Of a stretch of DNA of 19,903 nucleotides, positions 1 to 10,100 are shown in pieces (positions within the stretch are counted from its first letter, which is position 1; the number at the start of each line of letters is the position of its first letter). The stretch is from an uncultured Lachnospiraceae bacterium (GTDB taxonomy: Bacteria > Bacillota > Clostridia > Lachnospirales > Lachnospiraceae): positions 1-19,903 of the forward strand of contig CAJLUP010000022.1 of the NCBI GenBank assembly GCA_905209865.1. Direction: 5' to 3'. A model generated the notes under the pieces. The model searched no databases and was not told the origin of the DNA. It was given only the letters and a program-made list of their open reading frames with translations. The translations under genes and the position numbers were made by a program.

Positions 1-53
1 ACCCGTGTTACCGCCGTGAAAGGGCGATGTCTTAACCGCTTGACCACGGGGCC
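1..53 (-). tRNA. tRNA-Glu (anticodon UUC), 3' part cut off by the window edge
   Basis: Read on the minus strand from 53 downward, the sequence begins GGCCCCGTGGTCAAG, the usual bacterial tRNA-Glu 5' end with a seven-base acceptor strand and a D arm. The anticodon stem TCGCC/GGCGG encloses the seven-base loop CTTTCAC. This puts UUC at the anticodon (plus-strand bases 18-20, gaa) and gives glutamate. The variable region and start of the T stem are present. The T loop, 3' acceptor strand and any encoded CCA lie outside the window. The gene is downstream of, and in the same direction as, the GH84 gene but separated by a terminator and its own likely promoter. Confidence 0.93.
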
Positions 54-90
54 ATTGTTTTTAGATACTGCTGTAGCAGAACCGTTTTTA

Positions 91-119
91 ATATTATCAT
101 ATAACTTTTATAATTGCAA
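91..119 (-). promoter_or_regulatory. Probable tRNA-Glu promoter
   Basis: On the minus strand, TTGCAA (114-119) is followed after 17 bp by TAATAT (91-96). A shifted reading of the -10 as GATAAT (93-98) is also possible, with 15-bp spacing. The predicted start near position 84 would leave a leader of about 30 bases before the mature tRNA 5' end at 53. Each hexamer has two mismatches to consensus in an AT-rich stretch, so this is only a moderate call. Its position between the GH84 terminator and the tRNA supports it. Confidence 0.45.
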
Positions 120-203
120 GCTTTTTCTTACTTATTCTATAAAAAATTTCAACAAAATTTAAAATCCATTTTTTACAGCCTCAAAAAAACAGAGAAACTT
201 ATC

Positions 204-235
204 AAAAAGGGACATGACCGAAATCATGCCCCTTT
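204..235 (-). terminator. Intrinsic terminator of the GH84 gene
   Basis: On the minus strand a 12-bp stem, AAAGGGGCATGA against TCATGTCCCTTT with one G-U pair, closes a TTTCGG loop and runs into TTTTTGAT. It begins about 48 bases after the GH84 stop codon, where a transcript end is expected. Confidence 0.9.
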
Positions 236-282
236 AGGTTTCAGCAGTTCACATTATCAAACTGAACGATTGAACCGTCGCT

Positions 283-3200
283 TTATTTTCTCTTCTTCAC
301 TCTGACTGCAGAAACTCCTGCAAACATTGCCGCTGCCATAAGCATCATCATGAACAATGCTGTAAACGGTGTCGCATCGCCTGTCTGCACAGCGCCCGGT
401 CTCACTTCAGGAGTCTCCGGTGCTGCCGCCGCTTTGCCTTCTTTTGTCTTTGCTTTTACAGAAGCTGCCGCAGATTTATTTCCTGCTTTGTCAAACGCCG
501 CAACTTCAATCTTGTACTCTGTATTCGGCGCCAGTTTTACAATCTCTGCTGTAAGAGCATCGCTGTTTACCGTACCGATTGTTTTTCCATTTACAAAGAT
601 TTCATATCCTGCAACTCCTACATTGTCTTTGGATGCTTTCCACTCGATCTTAACTGTCGTATCTGTTGTATCTGTTACTTTCAGATCAGACGGTGCTGAC
701 GGAGCTTCTTTATCCGGATTTTCCGGATCCGGGTTCTCCGGTTTTGTAACTAACGCTTTCTCTGCTTTTTCAAAAGCTGTTTTCAAGTCTGCATATTCCT
801 CAGCAGAAACATTTGTCAGATCACGTTCAAGAAGCGCTTTCAGATTATCGTATGCTTCTTTATATGATTTATATGTCTCTTCTGTATATTTAGACTCGTC
901 TTCCAACTGAATTCCTTCTATGTACGCTTTCAGTTCAGCTTCATTTGCTCTGAGAACAAGTCCTTTCACTGCCGCATCAAGATTCTTGATCGCATCTTTC
1001 ATTTTCTCTTTGTCACCGCTGTTAAGCGCTTTTTCAGCTTCCGCTGTCTCTGCCGCTAAGTTCGCATAGCTGTCTTTTGTATAAGTATCTTTTTTCTCCT
1101 CATACGCTTTTGCCGAAGCGATCATCGCGCGAAGCTGTTCCTCTGTCTGATCCGGTTCTGTGATTGTTTTCAATCCTTCTTTTGCCGCCTTCATTTCCTG
1201 AAGCGCCTGTGCAAATTCATCCGGATGAGCCTTCGGTTCCCGATTGATCAAAGTATCCAATTCTGCTTTCTCTGCCACAAATTTATCCCAGGATTCTTTT
1301 GTGTATACTTCATACGGTTTCTGTGTTGCATCGATCAGATCCTGTGCAGACTCTGATTCCAGAATTGCCAGTTCCATATTTGTCGGATCATATACAAGCG
1401 CCGCTTTCGCCGCTTCCAGATCTGCAAGCACTTTTTCTACATCAGCAATCGATGTGTTCTCCACATTTTCTGCTGCCGCAGCCGCTTCAACTGCATTTAA
1501 CGCAGTTTTGTACGGACGCCATGTTCTTGCCGTATAGTCTTTTGCATCTTCATCTTTCAGCGCATCTTTTAACGCTGCCTCAAGCAATGCTGCATCGCCT
1601 TTTAATTTTTCTTTATCGCCGTCTGCAACTTTCGCATTCTTGATTGCCTGAACTGCACGGTCTACACTTCCCTGACCTGCTCCGACGCTGTCGTTGATTG
1701 CTTTTCCAGTCTCAACAGCAGCCTTATATGCATCAGCGCTGTCTTTTGTCCACTTCGATGTATCAAGTGTTTTCGCTTCTTCGATCAATGCAGCCAATTC
1801 CGCTTTATCAACCGAAGTTGCGTCTGTTTTCGTGATGAACATTTCTGTAAGGCCGAGTTTTGTATTTTTCCACTCAATCTTAACATCAAGAAGAACTGTG
1901 TCTGCCGGAAGAACATATTCATTCACTGTCTGTGTCAACGTTCCGACTTTCTGCCATTTTTCTGCTTCCGCGAATGTTCTTACACTTACGTCTGCTTTTG
2001 AAATCGCGTCCGCTCTCTGAATGATCTTGATCATGTTGCGGTTATTGTCATCTGACACATGGTAAACAAGTGATCCGCTCTCTTCTGCCGGAATGAATGC
2101 TGTCGCAAGATTCATATCTGACAGATAAGAGAATCTTCCGTTCTGTGTATCAAGACATGAACTTTCATATGTCGGATCATTCTCGCTCGGAACATACGCT
2201 CCGCCATTGATCTCAAGCTCGCTGAAACGAACCCACTTATCAGAACCTACTTTTGTTCTTGTCACCTCAAATTTCAGGTAACGTGCATCTTTATTAATAT
2301 CTTTCACTTCTTTTGTATTGTAAGAAGTTTCATGATTCGGAAGTACAGCGCCGATCTCATCTGTATTCTGCGCCTCTCCTTCATTCGGTCCATCCTGTGA
2401 ACCAAGCGTCATAATCTCTGACCATGTCTCTCCGTCTGTAGAAACAGAGAATTTACCATGTCTGATAAAGTCATGTTCTCCATCCTGACAAACAGCCTTG
2501 AACGTATCAAAGTGAATGGTCTGTCCGAGATCATATACGAACCAAACACCTGCATTCTGAGATGTCTGATAAACAGCCTCTGTCGTTCTGTCTCCATCGA
2601 ACGCTTTCTCAGGATCTGTAATCGTATAGTTACCACTCTGTGAATGCAGTGATTTCCCTTTAAACTCTACTGTATTTACAGTGAACTGTTTCAGGTTGAA
2701 TGTTACATCATCATTTGTTTTGTTGATCAATCTGATGTATCTTGCATCTCCCGGTTTCTTTGCATCATATGCTGTCCACTCATATGCATTGAGAGACGTT
2801 TCAAGAGTAAGCTTATCTGCATTCTCCAAGTTCTTCTCGATTGCTTTAATCTCATGGATGCGGTCTAATTTCAACCCGATATACTGATCTTTCTTCAATG
2901 TAATATCATTCTTTGCTTCAATCTCAGCGCTTTCATCCAAAATGTTCGCTTTGTACTCTTTGTAAGCATCTACGTTTGTATAAACTTTCGAGTTGAACCA
3001 TACTTTCGAGTCAACATCAAATTCTCTGATTGCAAACCAGTTTTTCTGCTCTTTATTTTGTTTAATCCGAACATACTGCGCCTGAATATTCTTATCGGAT
3101 ACGTCAACCTCAATCGTGCGTTTATTCTCAAACGTAGCAATCTTCTCCCATGTATTCCCATCGTTCGACCACTCGAGATCACAGTTCGTCATGTAATCTG

Positions 3201-5844
3201 CATGTGTATCATTATTTCCCTGAACGATCTTGATCTTGCCAAGCGTGATCTTCTCGGACAGCTTCACTCCGAAATAATCGCCTGCGATCATAGAATCTGG
3301 GTTTGTGGCGGCACCCTGTCTTACGTTGTAATGTACGCTTGTACTCTCATCTCCGTCGATGGCATTATTTTCATTTCCATTGTTATAAACAGTCCAACCA
3401 TCTGTTGTGCGGATCACTTCTTTCGTAAATGTATCTGCCGCTCCCGGCTGCACATCTACTTTGAACTCACGCATGGACGGCCATTTTCCAGAACCGCCGA
3501 CTCTTGAACACTCGTAACGAACTGCCGTTACTTTTTCAATTTCAATTCCTGCTACATTAACATTCGTCACATACGGACCGTACTCTTTTCCGGCTTCTAA
3601 TTCTTTCCATTCGTCAGAACCTTCCGCCTTATATTTCAGTTTCGCATATCCGAACGTGTCATCCGGCTTATTGCTTCCTGCGCCGTTCTCGATATGTACT
3701 CCGTAAATCGTCGTCGGTCTGCTGAAGTTCACCTGATAATACTGTCCTGCTGCTTCCTCGCCGTTATACCACGCATATGTTTCACTGCTGCCGTCAATAA
3801 TATCGGCCGGTTTACCGCTCTGCCATGTTTTGAAGCTCGCCTCTGCCGTAATCTCCAGCGGTCTTTCTGCATCGCCTGCCACATAGTCGTTCATCGGGCC
3901 TGACAATGTTGCTTCCAACGTTTTTGCCAGCGGAATCAAATGGGTAGATCCCGGAGTTACAACTGCCGGAGACGCGTTGTACATCTCTTTTGTATAAGTC
4001 TGGGACGACGCATAGCTTCCCGAACCTGCCGTATACAGATCGAAAGCCGCTCCCATATTGCCTTTTTGTCTCGCATCCTGCGCCTGTGCAAAGGCACGGA
4101 TCGCCGTACAAAGATCTTTTAAAGAACTTGTAAACGGAAGGATCTCCGCCTTCATTGCATCATTCATGCTCTTTGCGTGGAAGCCGTCGCATGCTTCGAT
4201 GATCGTTGTCATCTCTGCGATCAACTGTGAAGAGGTTGCTTCGTCAACTGTTCCTGCTGCAAGCTGTGTCTTATATGTATTGATCAATCCCTGAATCTCT
4301 TCAGACTCCGGCAATACAAGACCATGACCGTTCGGTTCCGGATTGGACATATGTTTTGCAAGCGTATGCAGCTCCTCAGATGCATTCTCATCGATATACG
4401 GGAAGGAATCCGCCCAGCTCTTATCCATGTCAAATCCCGCGATATTCCAGCTGTAATCTGCAACTGCAAAGATCGCCGGTTTCGATACTTCTGACTCCTG
4501 CATCGGGTTTGTCACCGCACCTGCAAGGTCGTCCGGATTTACATCCGTTTTAAGCTGAACACCTTTACCCATCATAAGACGTCCGTGGTTAATGTCGTTT
4601 ACAGGCCAGTTAAGCCAGAATAGTGGGGCACGACGTTCGCCATTTGTCGCCTTATATGTCCTGAAATGATCAAGTGTTTTCTGTTCGATCGGCTGACACA
4701 CCGCTTCACCTGTCCAGAAGATCTTAACATCTTCCGGGAAAGATTTATCATACTCATTCAGTTCTGCATAGCCCGAACCTGACTCCTGCCAAGAATGGTT
4801 ATATCCTGCAGGACAGAATACAGTATCGTATACATCGCCTTTTCCTTTTGCCCATTCAGATACTGCCGTCATCATCTGAATAACGACCGCTCTCGGAAGA
4901 TTTCCAACGTCGTCGCCAAGTACTCCGAACTGACGAACTCCGGCATCATACAGTTGATCAAACTTACGAAGAAGCGCGTTAATCTCTGCGTCCGCCTTGC
5001 TCTGATCAAATCCTCCCATAAACGGATGAGCTGTCCATACGAAACGGCACTTCGAATCATTTCCGACTTTTACCATTTCTTTGATCTTCTCCAGCTCCTC
5101 TAGCGGATATAATTCACGCCATTTTCCTTTGTGATACTCATCGTCCTTCGGAGCAAAGATATAAGACGTCATCTTGAACTCTCCTCCGAATCTCATAAGA
5201 GACATTCTGTCTTCGTTAGACCACGGAAGTCCGTAATATCCTTCGATAAATCCACGGATATTTACATCCGCATAATCTCTCATCTCAAAGTTGCGGATCG
5301 TCGTTCCATCCATCTGATTGAAAATATGTTTCAAAGATGTGATACCATAAAATACGGCATCTGTATCCAATCCGAGGATTACGATCTCATCTTTATTAGA
5401 TGCAAGGAAATAGGAGCCATAATGGTCAAACAATGTCTCATCTACTGTGTAATGTTCTTTTACATACTTATCTACATATCCGTTGGAACCGTAGATACCT
5501 GCAAGAATATTCGTCTTACCGTCAACTTTTGCATCTGTAACGGCAGCGCTTTCACTCTTGCCTTTGATCGAAAGGACTTCTGTCATTCGATTCTTTGTTG
5601 CTTCATCAATACCGGAATCGTAAACAATGTTTACGTCCTTAATGATAAACTCGCCATCTTGATAGGTCATCTCATGGGGAGTCGGATAGATCTGATACTC
5701 CACCCCTGAAGCTTCTACAGTCTGCCCTGTATCAGCTTCTTCCGCCTGTATGGTCAGCGCCGACGGTGCAGCCGATGTAAGCACAACCGCTGCCGCAAGC
5801 AAACCTGCCCACAGACCTCTTACTGTTTTCATTCTCTTTCTCAT
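283..5844 (-). CDS. Secreted, wall-anchored GH84 beta-N-acetylglucosaminidase with F5/8-type, FIVAR and Fn3 modules (1853 aa)
   Basis: Probable exo-beta-N-acetylglucosaminidase (hyaluronidase/NagJ-like family) acting outside the cell on host glycans such as mucin. Order of parts: signal peptide about 1-35; GH84 N-terminal domain about 48-190; catalytic barrel about 195-500, opening with RGFIEGYYG (197-205) and carrying the adjacent aspartates D311-D312 in GVLGDDVGN, which match the GH84 catalytic pair; helical region to about 650; several F5/8-type (CBM32-like) sandwiches about 660-800, 810-945 and 1065-1215; about five FIVAR-like helical repeats, 1345-1700; one Fn3 domain, 1715-1800. The tail VQTGD (1819-1823), a hydrophobic segment and KKRK resemble a sortase signal without a canonical LPXTG. 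The ATG at 5844 is chosen because GAGGG lies just upstream and the signal peptide follows. The longer frame to 5910 would start upstream of the proposed -10. The exact glycan substrate is not shown by sequence. Confidence 0.93.
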   Translation of the reverse strand: MRKRMKTVRGLWAGLLAAAVVLTSAAPSALTIQAEEADTGQTVEASGVEYQIYPTPHEMTYQDGEFIIKDVNIVYDSGIDEATKNRMTEVLSIKGKSESAAVTDAKVDGKTNILAGIYGSNGYVDKYVKEHYTVDETLFDHYGSYFLASNKDEIVILGLDTDAVFYGITSLKHIFNQMDGTTIRNFEMRDYADVNIRGFIEGYYGLPWSNEDRMSLMRFGGEFKMTSYIFAPKDDEYHKGKWRELYPLEELEKIKEMVKVGNDSKCRFVWTAHPFMGGFDQSKADAEINALLRKFDQLYDAGVRQFGVLGDDVGNLPRAVVIQMMTAVSEWAKGKGDVYDTVFCPAGYNHSWQESGSGYAELNEYDKSFPEDVKIFWTGEAVCQPIEQKTLDHFRTYKATNGERRAPLFWLNWPVNDINHGRLMMGKGVQLKTDVNPDDLAGAVTNPMQESEVSKPAIFAVADYSWNIAGFDMDKSWADSFPYIDENASEELHTLAKHMSNPEPNGHGLVLPESEEIQGLINTYKTQLAAGTVDEATSSQLIAEMTTIIEACDGFHAKSMNDAMKAEILPFTSSLKDLCTAIRAFAQAQDARQKGNMGAAFDLYTAGSGSYASSQTYTKEMYNASPAVVTPGSTHLIPLAKTLEATLSGPMNDYVAGDAERPLEITAEASFKTWQSGKPADIIDGSSETYAWYNGEEAAGQYYQVNFSRPTTIYGVHIENGAGSNKPDDTFGYAKLKYKAEGSDEWKELEAGKEYGPYVTNVNVAGIEIEKVTAVRYECSRVGGSGKWPSMREFKVDVQPGAADTFTKEVIRTTDGWTVYNNGNENNAIDGDESTSVHYNVRQGAATNPDSMIAGDYFGVKLSEKITLGKIKIVQGNNDTHADYMTNCDLEWSNDGNTWEKIATFENKRTIEVDVSDKNIQAQYVRIKQNKEQKNWFAIREFDVDSKVWFNSKVYTNVDAYKEYKANILDESAEIEAKNDITLKKDQYIGLKLDRIHEIKAIEKNLENADKLTLETSLNAYEWTAYDAKKPGDARYIRLINKTNDDVTFNLKQFTVNTVEFKGKSLHSQSGNYTITDPEKAFDGDRTTEAVYQTSQNAGVWFVYDLGQTIHFDTFKAVCQDGEHDFIRHGKFSVSTDGETWSEIMTLGSQDGPNEGEAQNTDEIGAVLPNHETSYNTKEVKDINKDARYLKFEVTRTKVGSDKWVRFSELEINGGAYVPSENDPTYESSCLDTQNGRFSYLSDMNLATAFIPAEESGSLVYHVSDDNNRNMIKIIQRADAISKADVSVRTFAEAEKWQKVGTLTQTVNEYVLPADTVLLDVKIEWKNTKLGLTEMFITKTDATSVDKAELAALIEEAKTLDTSKWTKDSADAYKAAVETGKAINDSVGAGQGSVDRAVQAIKNAKVADGDKEKLKGDAALLEAALKDALKDEDAKDYTARTWRPYKTALNAVEAAAAAENVENTSIADVEKVLADLEAAKAALVYDPTNMELAILESESAQDLIDATQKPYEVYTKESWDKFVAEKAELDTLINREPKAHPDEFAQALQEMKAAKEGLKTITEPDQTEEQLRAMIASAKAYEEKKDTYTKDSYANLAAETAEAEKALNSGDKEKMKDAIKNLDAAVKGLVLRANEAELKAYIEGIQLEDESKYTEETYKSYKEAYDNLKALLERDLTNVSAEEYADLKTAFEKAEKALVTKPENPDPENPDKEAPSAPSDLKVTDTTDTTVKIEWKASKDNVGVAGYEIFVNGKTIGTVNSDALTAEIVKLAPNTEYKIEVAAFDKAGNKSAAASVKAKTKEGKAAAAPETPEVRPGAVQTGDATPFTALFMMMLMAAAMFAGVSAVRVKKRK

Positions 5845-5898
5845 ACATTTCCCTCTTTTTTTCTGGTTACTATAGTTGCCCACTATTCCTATTTTCTT

Positions 5899-5938
5899 AT
5901 GATATCGCACTTTACTACCCAGTTATTTGCACTTTTTA
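5899..5938 (-). promoter_or_regulatory. GH84 promoter with glycosidase box
   Basis: On the minus strand, TATCAT (5899-5904) is a good -10. Nineteen bases upstream lies TAAAAAGTGCAAATA (5924-5938), identical to a 15-mer in the GH36-like gene promoter. No TTGACA-like -35 is visible where one is expected. AAAGTGC occurs twice, 22 bp apart, the second copy touching the -10 region. This layout resembles direct-repeat binding by an activator such as an AraC-family protein; the identity of the regulator is inference. The predicted start near 5892 gives a leader of about 48 bases. Confidence 0.6.
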
Positions 5939-6072
5939 ACACCTCATTTGTAATTTATGATAGTTTTCATTTCTTATCCAGCAGTCCTTTGTGCAATATG
6001 CGCATTATATTTCAAACCTTTTGTACACATTAACCAATTCTAACTTTTTACCATTTTCTTTATAATTTATTT

Positions 6073-6903
6073 TTATAAATCATGAAAGATCGGCGACATT
6101 TTTTCATAAGTACAAAACTGCGTATATCCTGCTTTTTTCAGCATTTCCTTTGTTTCTTCTATATAAGCGCCCAAGTGTTCCGGTTTATGGCTGGCGCTTC
6201 CTATTGTAATGATCGTTCCTCCAAGTTCTCTGTATAATTTTAAAATTTCCGCTGAAGGCGTCGTATCAGAAAGACCATACCGATAAGACGATGTATTGAC
6301 CTCTATTCCTTTTCCATCCGCTATAACAATCCGCAGGATCTCTTCTACGATCGGTTTTATCTTTCCAAACGGATACACGCCTTTTTCATCGTAACGGGCG
6401 ATCAGATCCATGTGCCCCAACACGCTGTAATCCTTGTATTCCCGAACAACTGCCAGCATTTCCTCATAATATTTTTCATTATATTCCTGCTGTGTTTTCC
6501 CTCTTTGAAAATCCTGTGTCCAAAACTCTTTGTCTTCCACCTGATGAATAGAAAGAATGATAAAATCAAACGGATATCGTTGAAACAATTCCCGGTACTT
6601 TGGAATTGTATGTGTCTGGATGCCAAATTCAAGACCTGTCCGAATACCGATCTTGTCCCCATAACGGCGCTGCATTTCCAAGATCTCTTTCATGTATTCA
6701 GGATAATCCACATTGGCAAGCGGCTCATTATTCCGATATTCGATTGTATGTCCACTGTCCCAATCCCATTTCACACCATAATCAACATGATCTGTGAAAC
6801 AAATTTCATCTAACCCTGATTTTATCGCGTCTTTAACAACATCTTCCATACGATAAACAGAGTCGTCGCTGTAGCTCGTATGCACATGATAATCTGCCTG
6901 CAT
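6073..6903 (-). CDS. PHP-family HisJ-like phosphatase (histidinol-phosphatase family) with an altered metal-ligand motif
   Basis: A 276-residue single-domain cytoplasmic PHP protein, the usual length of the HisJ/HisK histidinol-phosphatase family, which removes phosphate from L-histidinol phosphate in histidine synthesis. Metal-site motifs seen: HVH (H6, H8), TDH (D38-H39), GLEFG (E92), H120, and GHMD (H164, D166). The last motif, normally GSDxH, reads GSASH (235-239), so the expected Asp ligand is Ala237; the codons are unambiguous. The ATG at 6903 has AGGAGG a few bases upstream. No other his gene is nearby; it sits alone between two glycosidase genes, with no clear terminator before the GH84 promoter, so some read-through into GH84 is possible. 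With the substituted ligand and no his context, a different phosphoester substrate or weaker activity is possible. Family is secure, substrate is not. Confidence 0.85.
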   Translation of the reverse strand: MQADYHVHTSYSDDSVYRMEDVVKDAIKSGLDEICFTDHVDYGVKWDWDSGHTIEYRNNEPLANVDYPEYMKEILEMQRRYGDKIGIRTGLEFGIQTHTIPKYRELFQRYPFDFIILSIHQVEDKEFWTQDFQRGKTQQEYNEKYYEEMLAVVREYKDYSVLGHMDLIARYDEKGVYPFGKIKPIVEEILRIVIADGKGIEVNTSSYRYGLSDTTPSAEILKLYRELGGTIITIGSASHKPEHLGAYIEETKEMLKKAGYTQFCTYEKMSPIFHDL

Positions 6904-7047
6904 GTTCTTCTCCTCCTATATCTTTCTTTTAAATTCCGGTTATCTGCATCCGTTTCCTTTTACTATTTTATCACAGCTCGAACGAAATGTTTCTTTTATC
7001 CCATAAATTTTCATATGACTTTCATTCATTTTATATTGTTTTTACGC

Positions 7048-7083
7048 TAAAAAGGATTGCCGCTTACACACGGCAATCCTTTT
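7048..7083 (-). terminator. Intrinsic terminator of the GH36-like gene
   Basis: On the minus strand a perfect 13-bp stem, AAAAGGATTGCCG against CGGCAATCCTTTT, closes the loop TGTGTAAG and ends in a T run. It lies about 45 bases after the stop codon at 7129. The mirror-image A/T flanks could also let it work on the plus strand, but no plus-strand gene needs it. Confidence 0.92.
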
Positions 7084-7128
7084 CTAAAAATATCAATTTT
7101 TCATTTTAAAATTTTTCTCTGCGTATTT

Positions 7129-10100
7129 CTACTTATACGTTCTTTTTTTTAACACTACAACCGCTGTTCCCGCTGCAAGTACAAGCACAAACGGGAAGAA
7201 CGGAGTCGCCTCATCCCCTGTCTTCGGCGGATTCTTTCCGTCTGTTTCCGGTGTCGGCTGCGGCTGCGGTTCCGGCTCCGGCTGCGGTTCCGGTTCTGGT
7301 TCCGGCTGCGGTTCCGGCTCCGGCTCTGGTTCTGGCTCTGGTTCTCCTTCTTTTATTACTGTGACTTTCACCGTACCGGTTACAGTTACCGCGTCTGCTC
7401 CGCTTCCCTGTGTTGCCGTCACTGTAATCTCTGCTGTTCCTTCGCCATTTGCCGTCACTTCTCCATTGATATCGATCGTAGCAACATTGTCATCCGAAGA
7501 ATTGATCATAATCCGAACATCTTCTGCACCTTCCGGTTTCACCTTCACATTTACCGTTGTTGTCTCACCGACTTTCAGTTCACTCTTTTCAAGCGATACT
7601 TCTATGCCTGTAAGGACCGGTTTCTCCGGCTCGCTTTCTTTTGTCACCTTCACTGTCACCATGTCAGTTACTGTCACCGCGTCTGCCCCGCTTCCCTGCG
7701 TTGCTGTCACGGTCAGTTTCGCTGTTCCTTCGCTGACTGCTGCAACATTTCCATTCTTATCTACTGTCGCAACGTCTTCTTTATCAGAACTCCATGCGAT
7801 TGCTACGTCTTCTGCATCTTGCGGTGTGATCTTCGCTGATACCTTTGTTGTCTCTCCAACTTTCAGATCTGCCTTTTCAACAGATGCTTCCACGCCTGTA
7901 AGGACCGGTTTCTCCGGCTCGCTTTCTTTTGTCACCTTCACTGTCACCATGTCAGTTACTGTCACCGCGTCTGCCCCGCTTCCCTGCGTTGCTGTCACGG
8001 TCAGTTTCGCTGTTCCTTCGCTGACTGCTGCAACATTTCCATTCTTATCTACTGTCGCAACGTCTTCTTTATCAGAACTCCATGCGATTGCTACGTCTTC
8101 TGCATCTTGCGGTGTAATCTTCGCTGATACTTTTGTTGTCTCTCCAACTTTCAGATCTGCCTTTTCAACGGATGCTTCCACACCTGTAAGAACCGGTTTC
8201 TCCGGCTTCTCCGGTTCTTCCGGTCTGTCCGGACGAATGATCGATCCGCCATCCTTCGAACCATAAGCTTCAAACTCAACAATATGATCTGATGTGCCCT
8301 GTCCGTTGATTCTTCCGTTTACATAAACGCGTATATAACGTGCTGTTACAGAGCTGCCGCTGTTTTCTGCATTCCACATCTCTTTGCCTTCTGCTGTCTC
8401 AGCATAAAGCTCATCTGTGCCCGCACCCTGCTGATGCACATTCTCTTTATCAGAGTTATATACCGTTGTCGTTTTGTCTGCCGCAAAGTTCTCATCTGTA
8501 CTTAATTGAATCACTGTCGGGCCATATTGTCTTCCCGCAGCATCCCAGTATCTTGTCATGTGGATCTTTGTCAGATCATACTCACTTCCAAGATCGAACT
8601 GCACATAACGTGAATGATTTTGGTTATCGCTTGTATCTGTCAATTCCAGATAATTTGCCTGGCTCTTCGCGCCGTCGTTCACCATTCTGAACGGTCTGTC
8701 TGATTTTTCCGCCACTGCTGCTTTAGCTGTCACATCATATGCACTGACCTTTACCTTCGAATTGTTCTTTGCAAGAACAACGTTTTCTTCCGTATCGATC
8801 AAATCTTTCACTTCATCATAAGCAAGAGCCCGGTCAAGAACTGTAATATAAGAAACTTCATCCTTCGTCAGACCTTCTGCAAACTTCGTTTCTCCCTTTG
8901 CGATTTCCGGATTCGCCTTATCTGCGCTGTATGCTGAAGCAACCGCCTTTCCGTCAAGGTAAAGTTTGATCATTCCGTTGATTTCTTTTACAGCAGAGAA
9001 CTGATGCTCTTTGCCGTCAGCCGCAATACCTTTTGTCTCGCTTGTGAAACTGTCGTTTGCTTTATCAACTGTCTTCTGATCGTATTTTGATGTGATCTTC
9101 ATTCCATTGAATTCAAACGCCAGATAGCCTTCATTATCAATGCTTACTTTATAAGCGTCCTTCTGTTCTGCGATCACCGCGCCTTTCGACGTTGTCTTAA
9201 TCTTACCTGTCACAGTAAATCCGCCGTGTCCGTCAATCGAATACTTTTCTTTCGTTACTACAGAACCGTCTTTCAGATCACTCCTGATCACGCCTGTCAC
9301 GATACCGTCTTCAAACACATCATTCTGTGCATTTACTTTTGAAGTATTTCCAACGATATCTTTGACACCGTCCACACTGACGTTCACCGTCTGTGCATCT
9401 TGCAGCGCCTTGTCCAGAGTCAGTTTCACTGTCCGTCTGTCAGCTTTCAGTTCTGCCTTTGTCACTTCACAGCCGTCTACTTTAAACATTCCGGCTTCCG
9501 GTGTGCGGATCGTCTCGTCAAATTCAACCTCTGCTTCCTTGCCGTTTCCTTCTACTGAAAGGATCTTTGCCGGTATCTCATCTTTCTCACCGAACTGCAG
9601 GATCAAGACTTCCTTCGGAGCAAGCGTATACGTCACTTTATCGCCGTATTTAAGCGGAGTATCCGTCTGATATTTCTGATCGCCCACGACAACTTTTCCG
9701 TAAACTGTTCCGAGATCTTCGCCAACGCCAATCAATCTGTCATACGTCAGCTCATAGCTCTGCTCTACATTCTTCGGGTTTCTGATCGAAACGATTCCTT
9801 CTTTTCCATTCCAACAGGAATATCCGTAAATGTTTCCGTCGTTTGGTTTGCCTCCGAACATCTGCGACTTCTGAAGGATATCAAAATTATCTTCGATCCA
9901 TTTCGCTGCTTCCGCATTGATCTGCCATTTATTGTCATCAAACATCGAATAGCTGTAATAGTACTCCCAGAATGCCGTTCCTCTCGTTCCGAGCATATAC
10001 AGATGATTTCTCATCTCTTCATCTGTATATTTGATGTCCGGTCTTCCATAAGCATCGTTTGCCGTTAACCCGTAAACCGGATCATGGTTATAGAAGTACT

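Noticed and set aside
350..910. Plus-strand open frame opposite the end of the GH84 gene
   Set aside because: Antisense shadow of the Fn3 and FIVAR coding region; Ser/Phe/Ala-rich with no start signals.
5845..5910. Longer start for the GH84 protein
   Set aside because: The 22 extra residues precede the signal peptide, have no ribosome binding site, and the start would lie upstream of the proposed -10 TATCAT.
5998..6005. Palindrome ATGCGCAT between the PHP gene and GH84
   Set aside because: Only 8 bp with no T tract or repeated partner; too short to call an operator or terminator.
7361..8266. Long plus-strand open frame of 301 codons
   Set aside because: It is the antisense of the Ig-like repeats and repeats with them; it has no ribosome binding site or recognisable domain. 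Codon bias in the real gene keeps the frame open.
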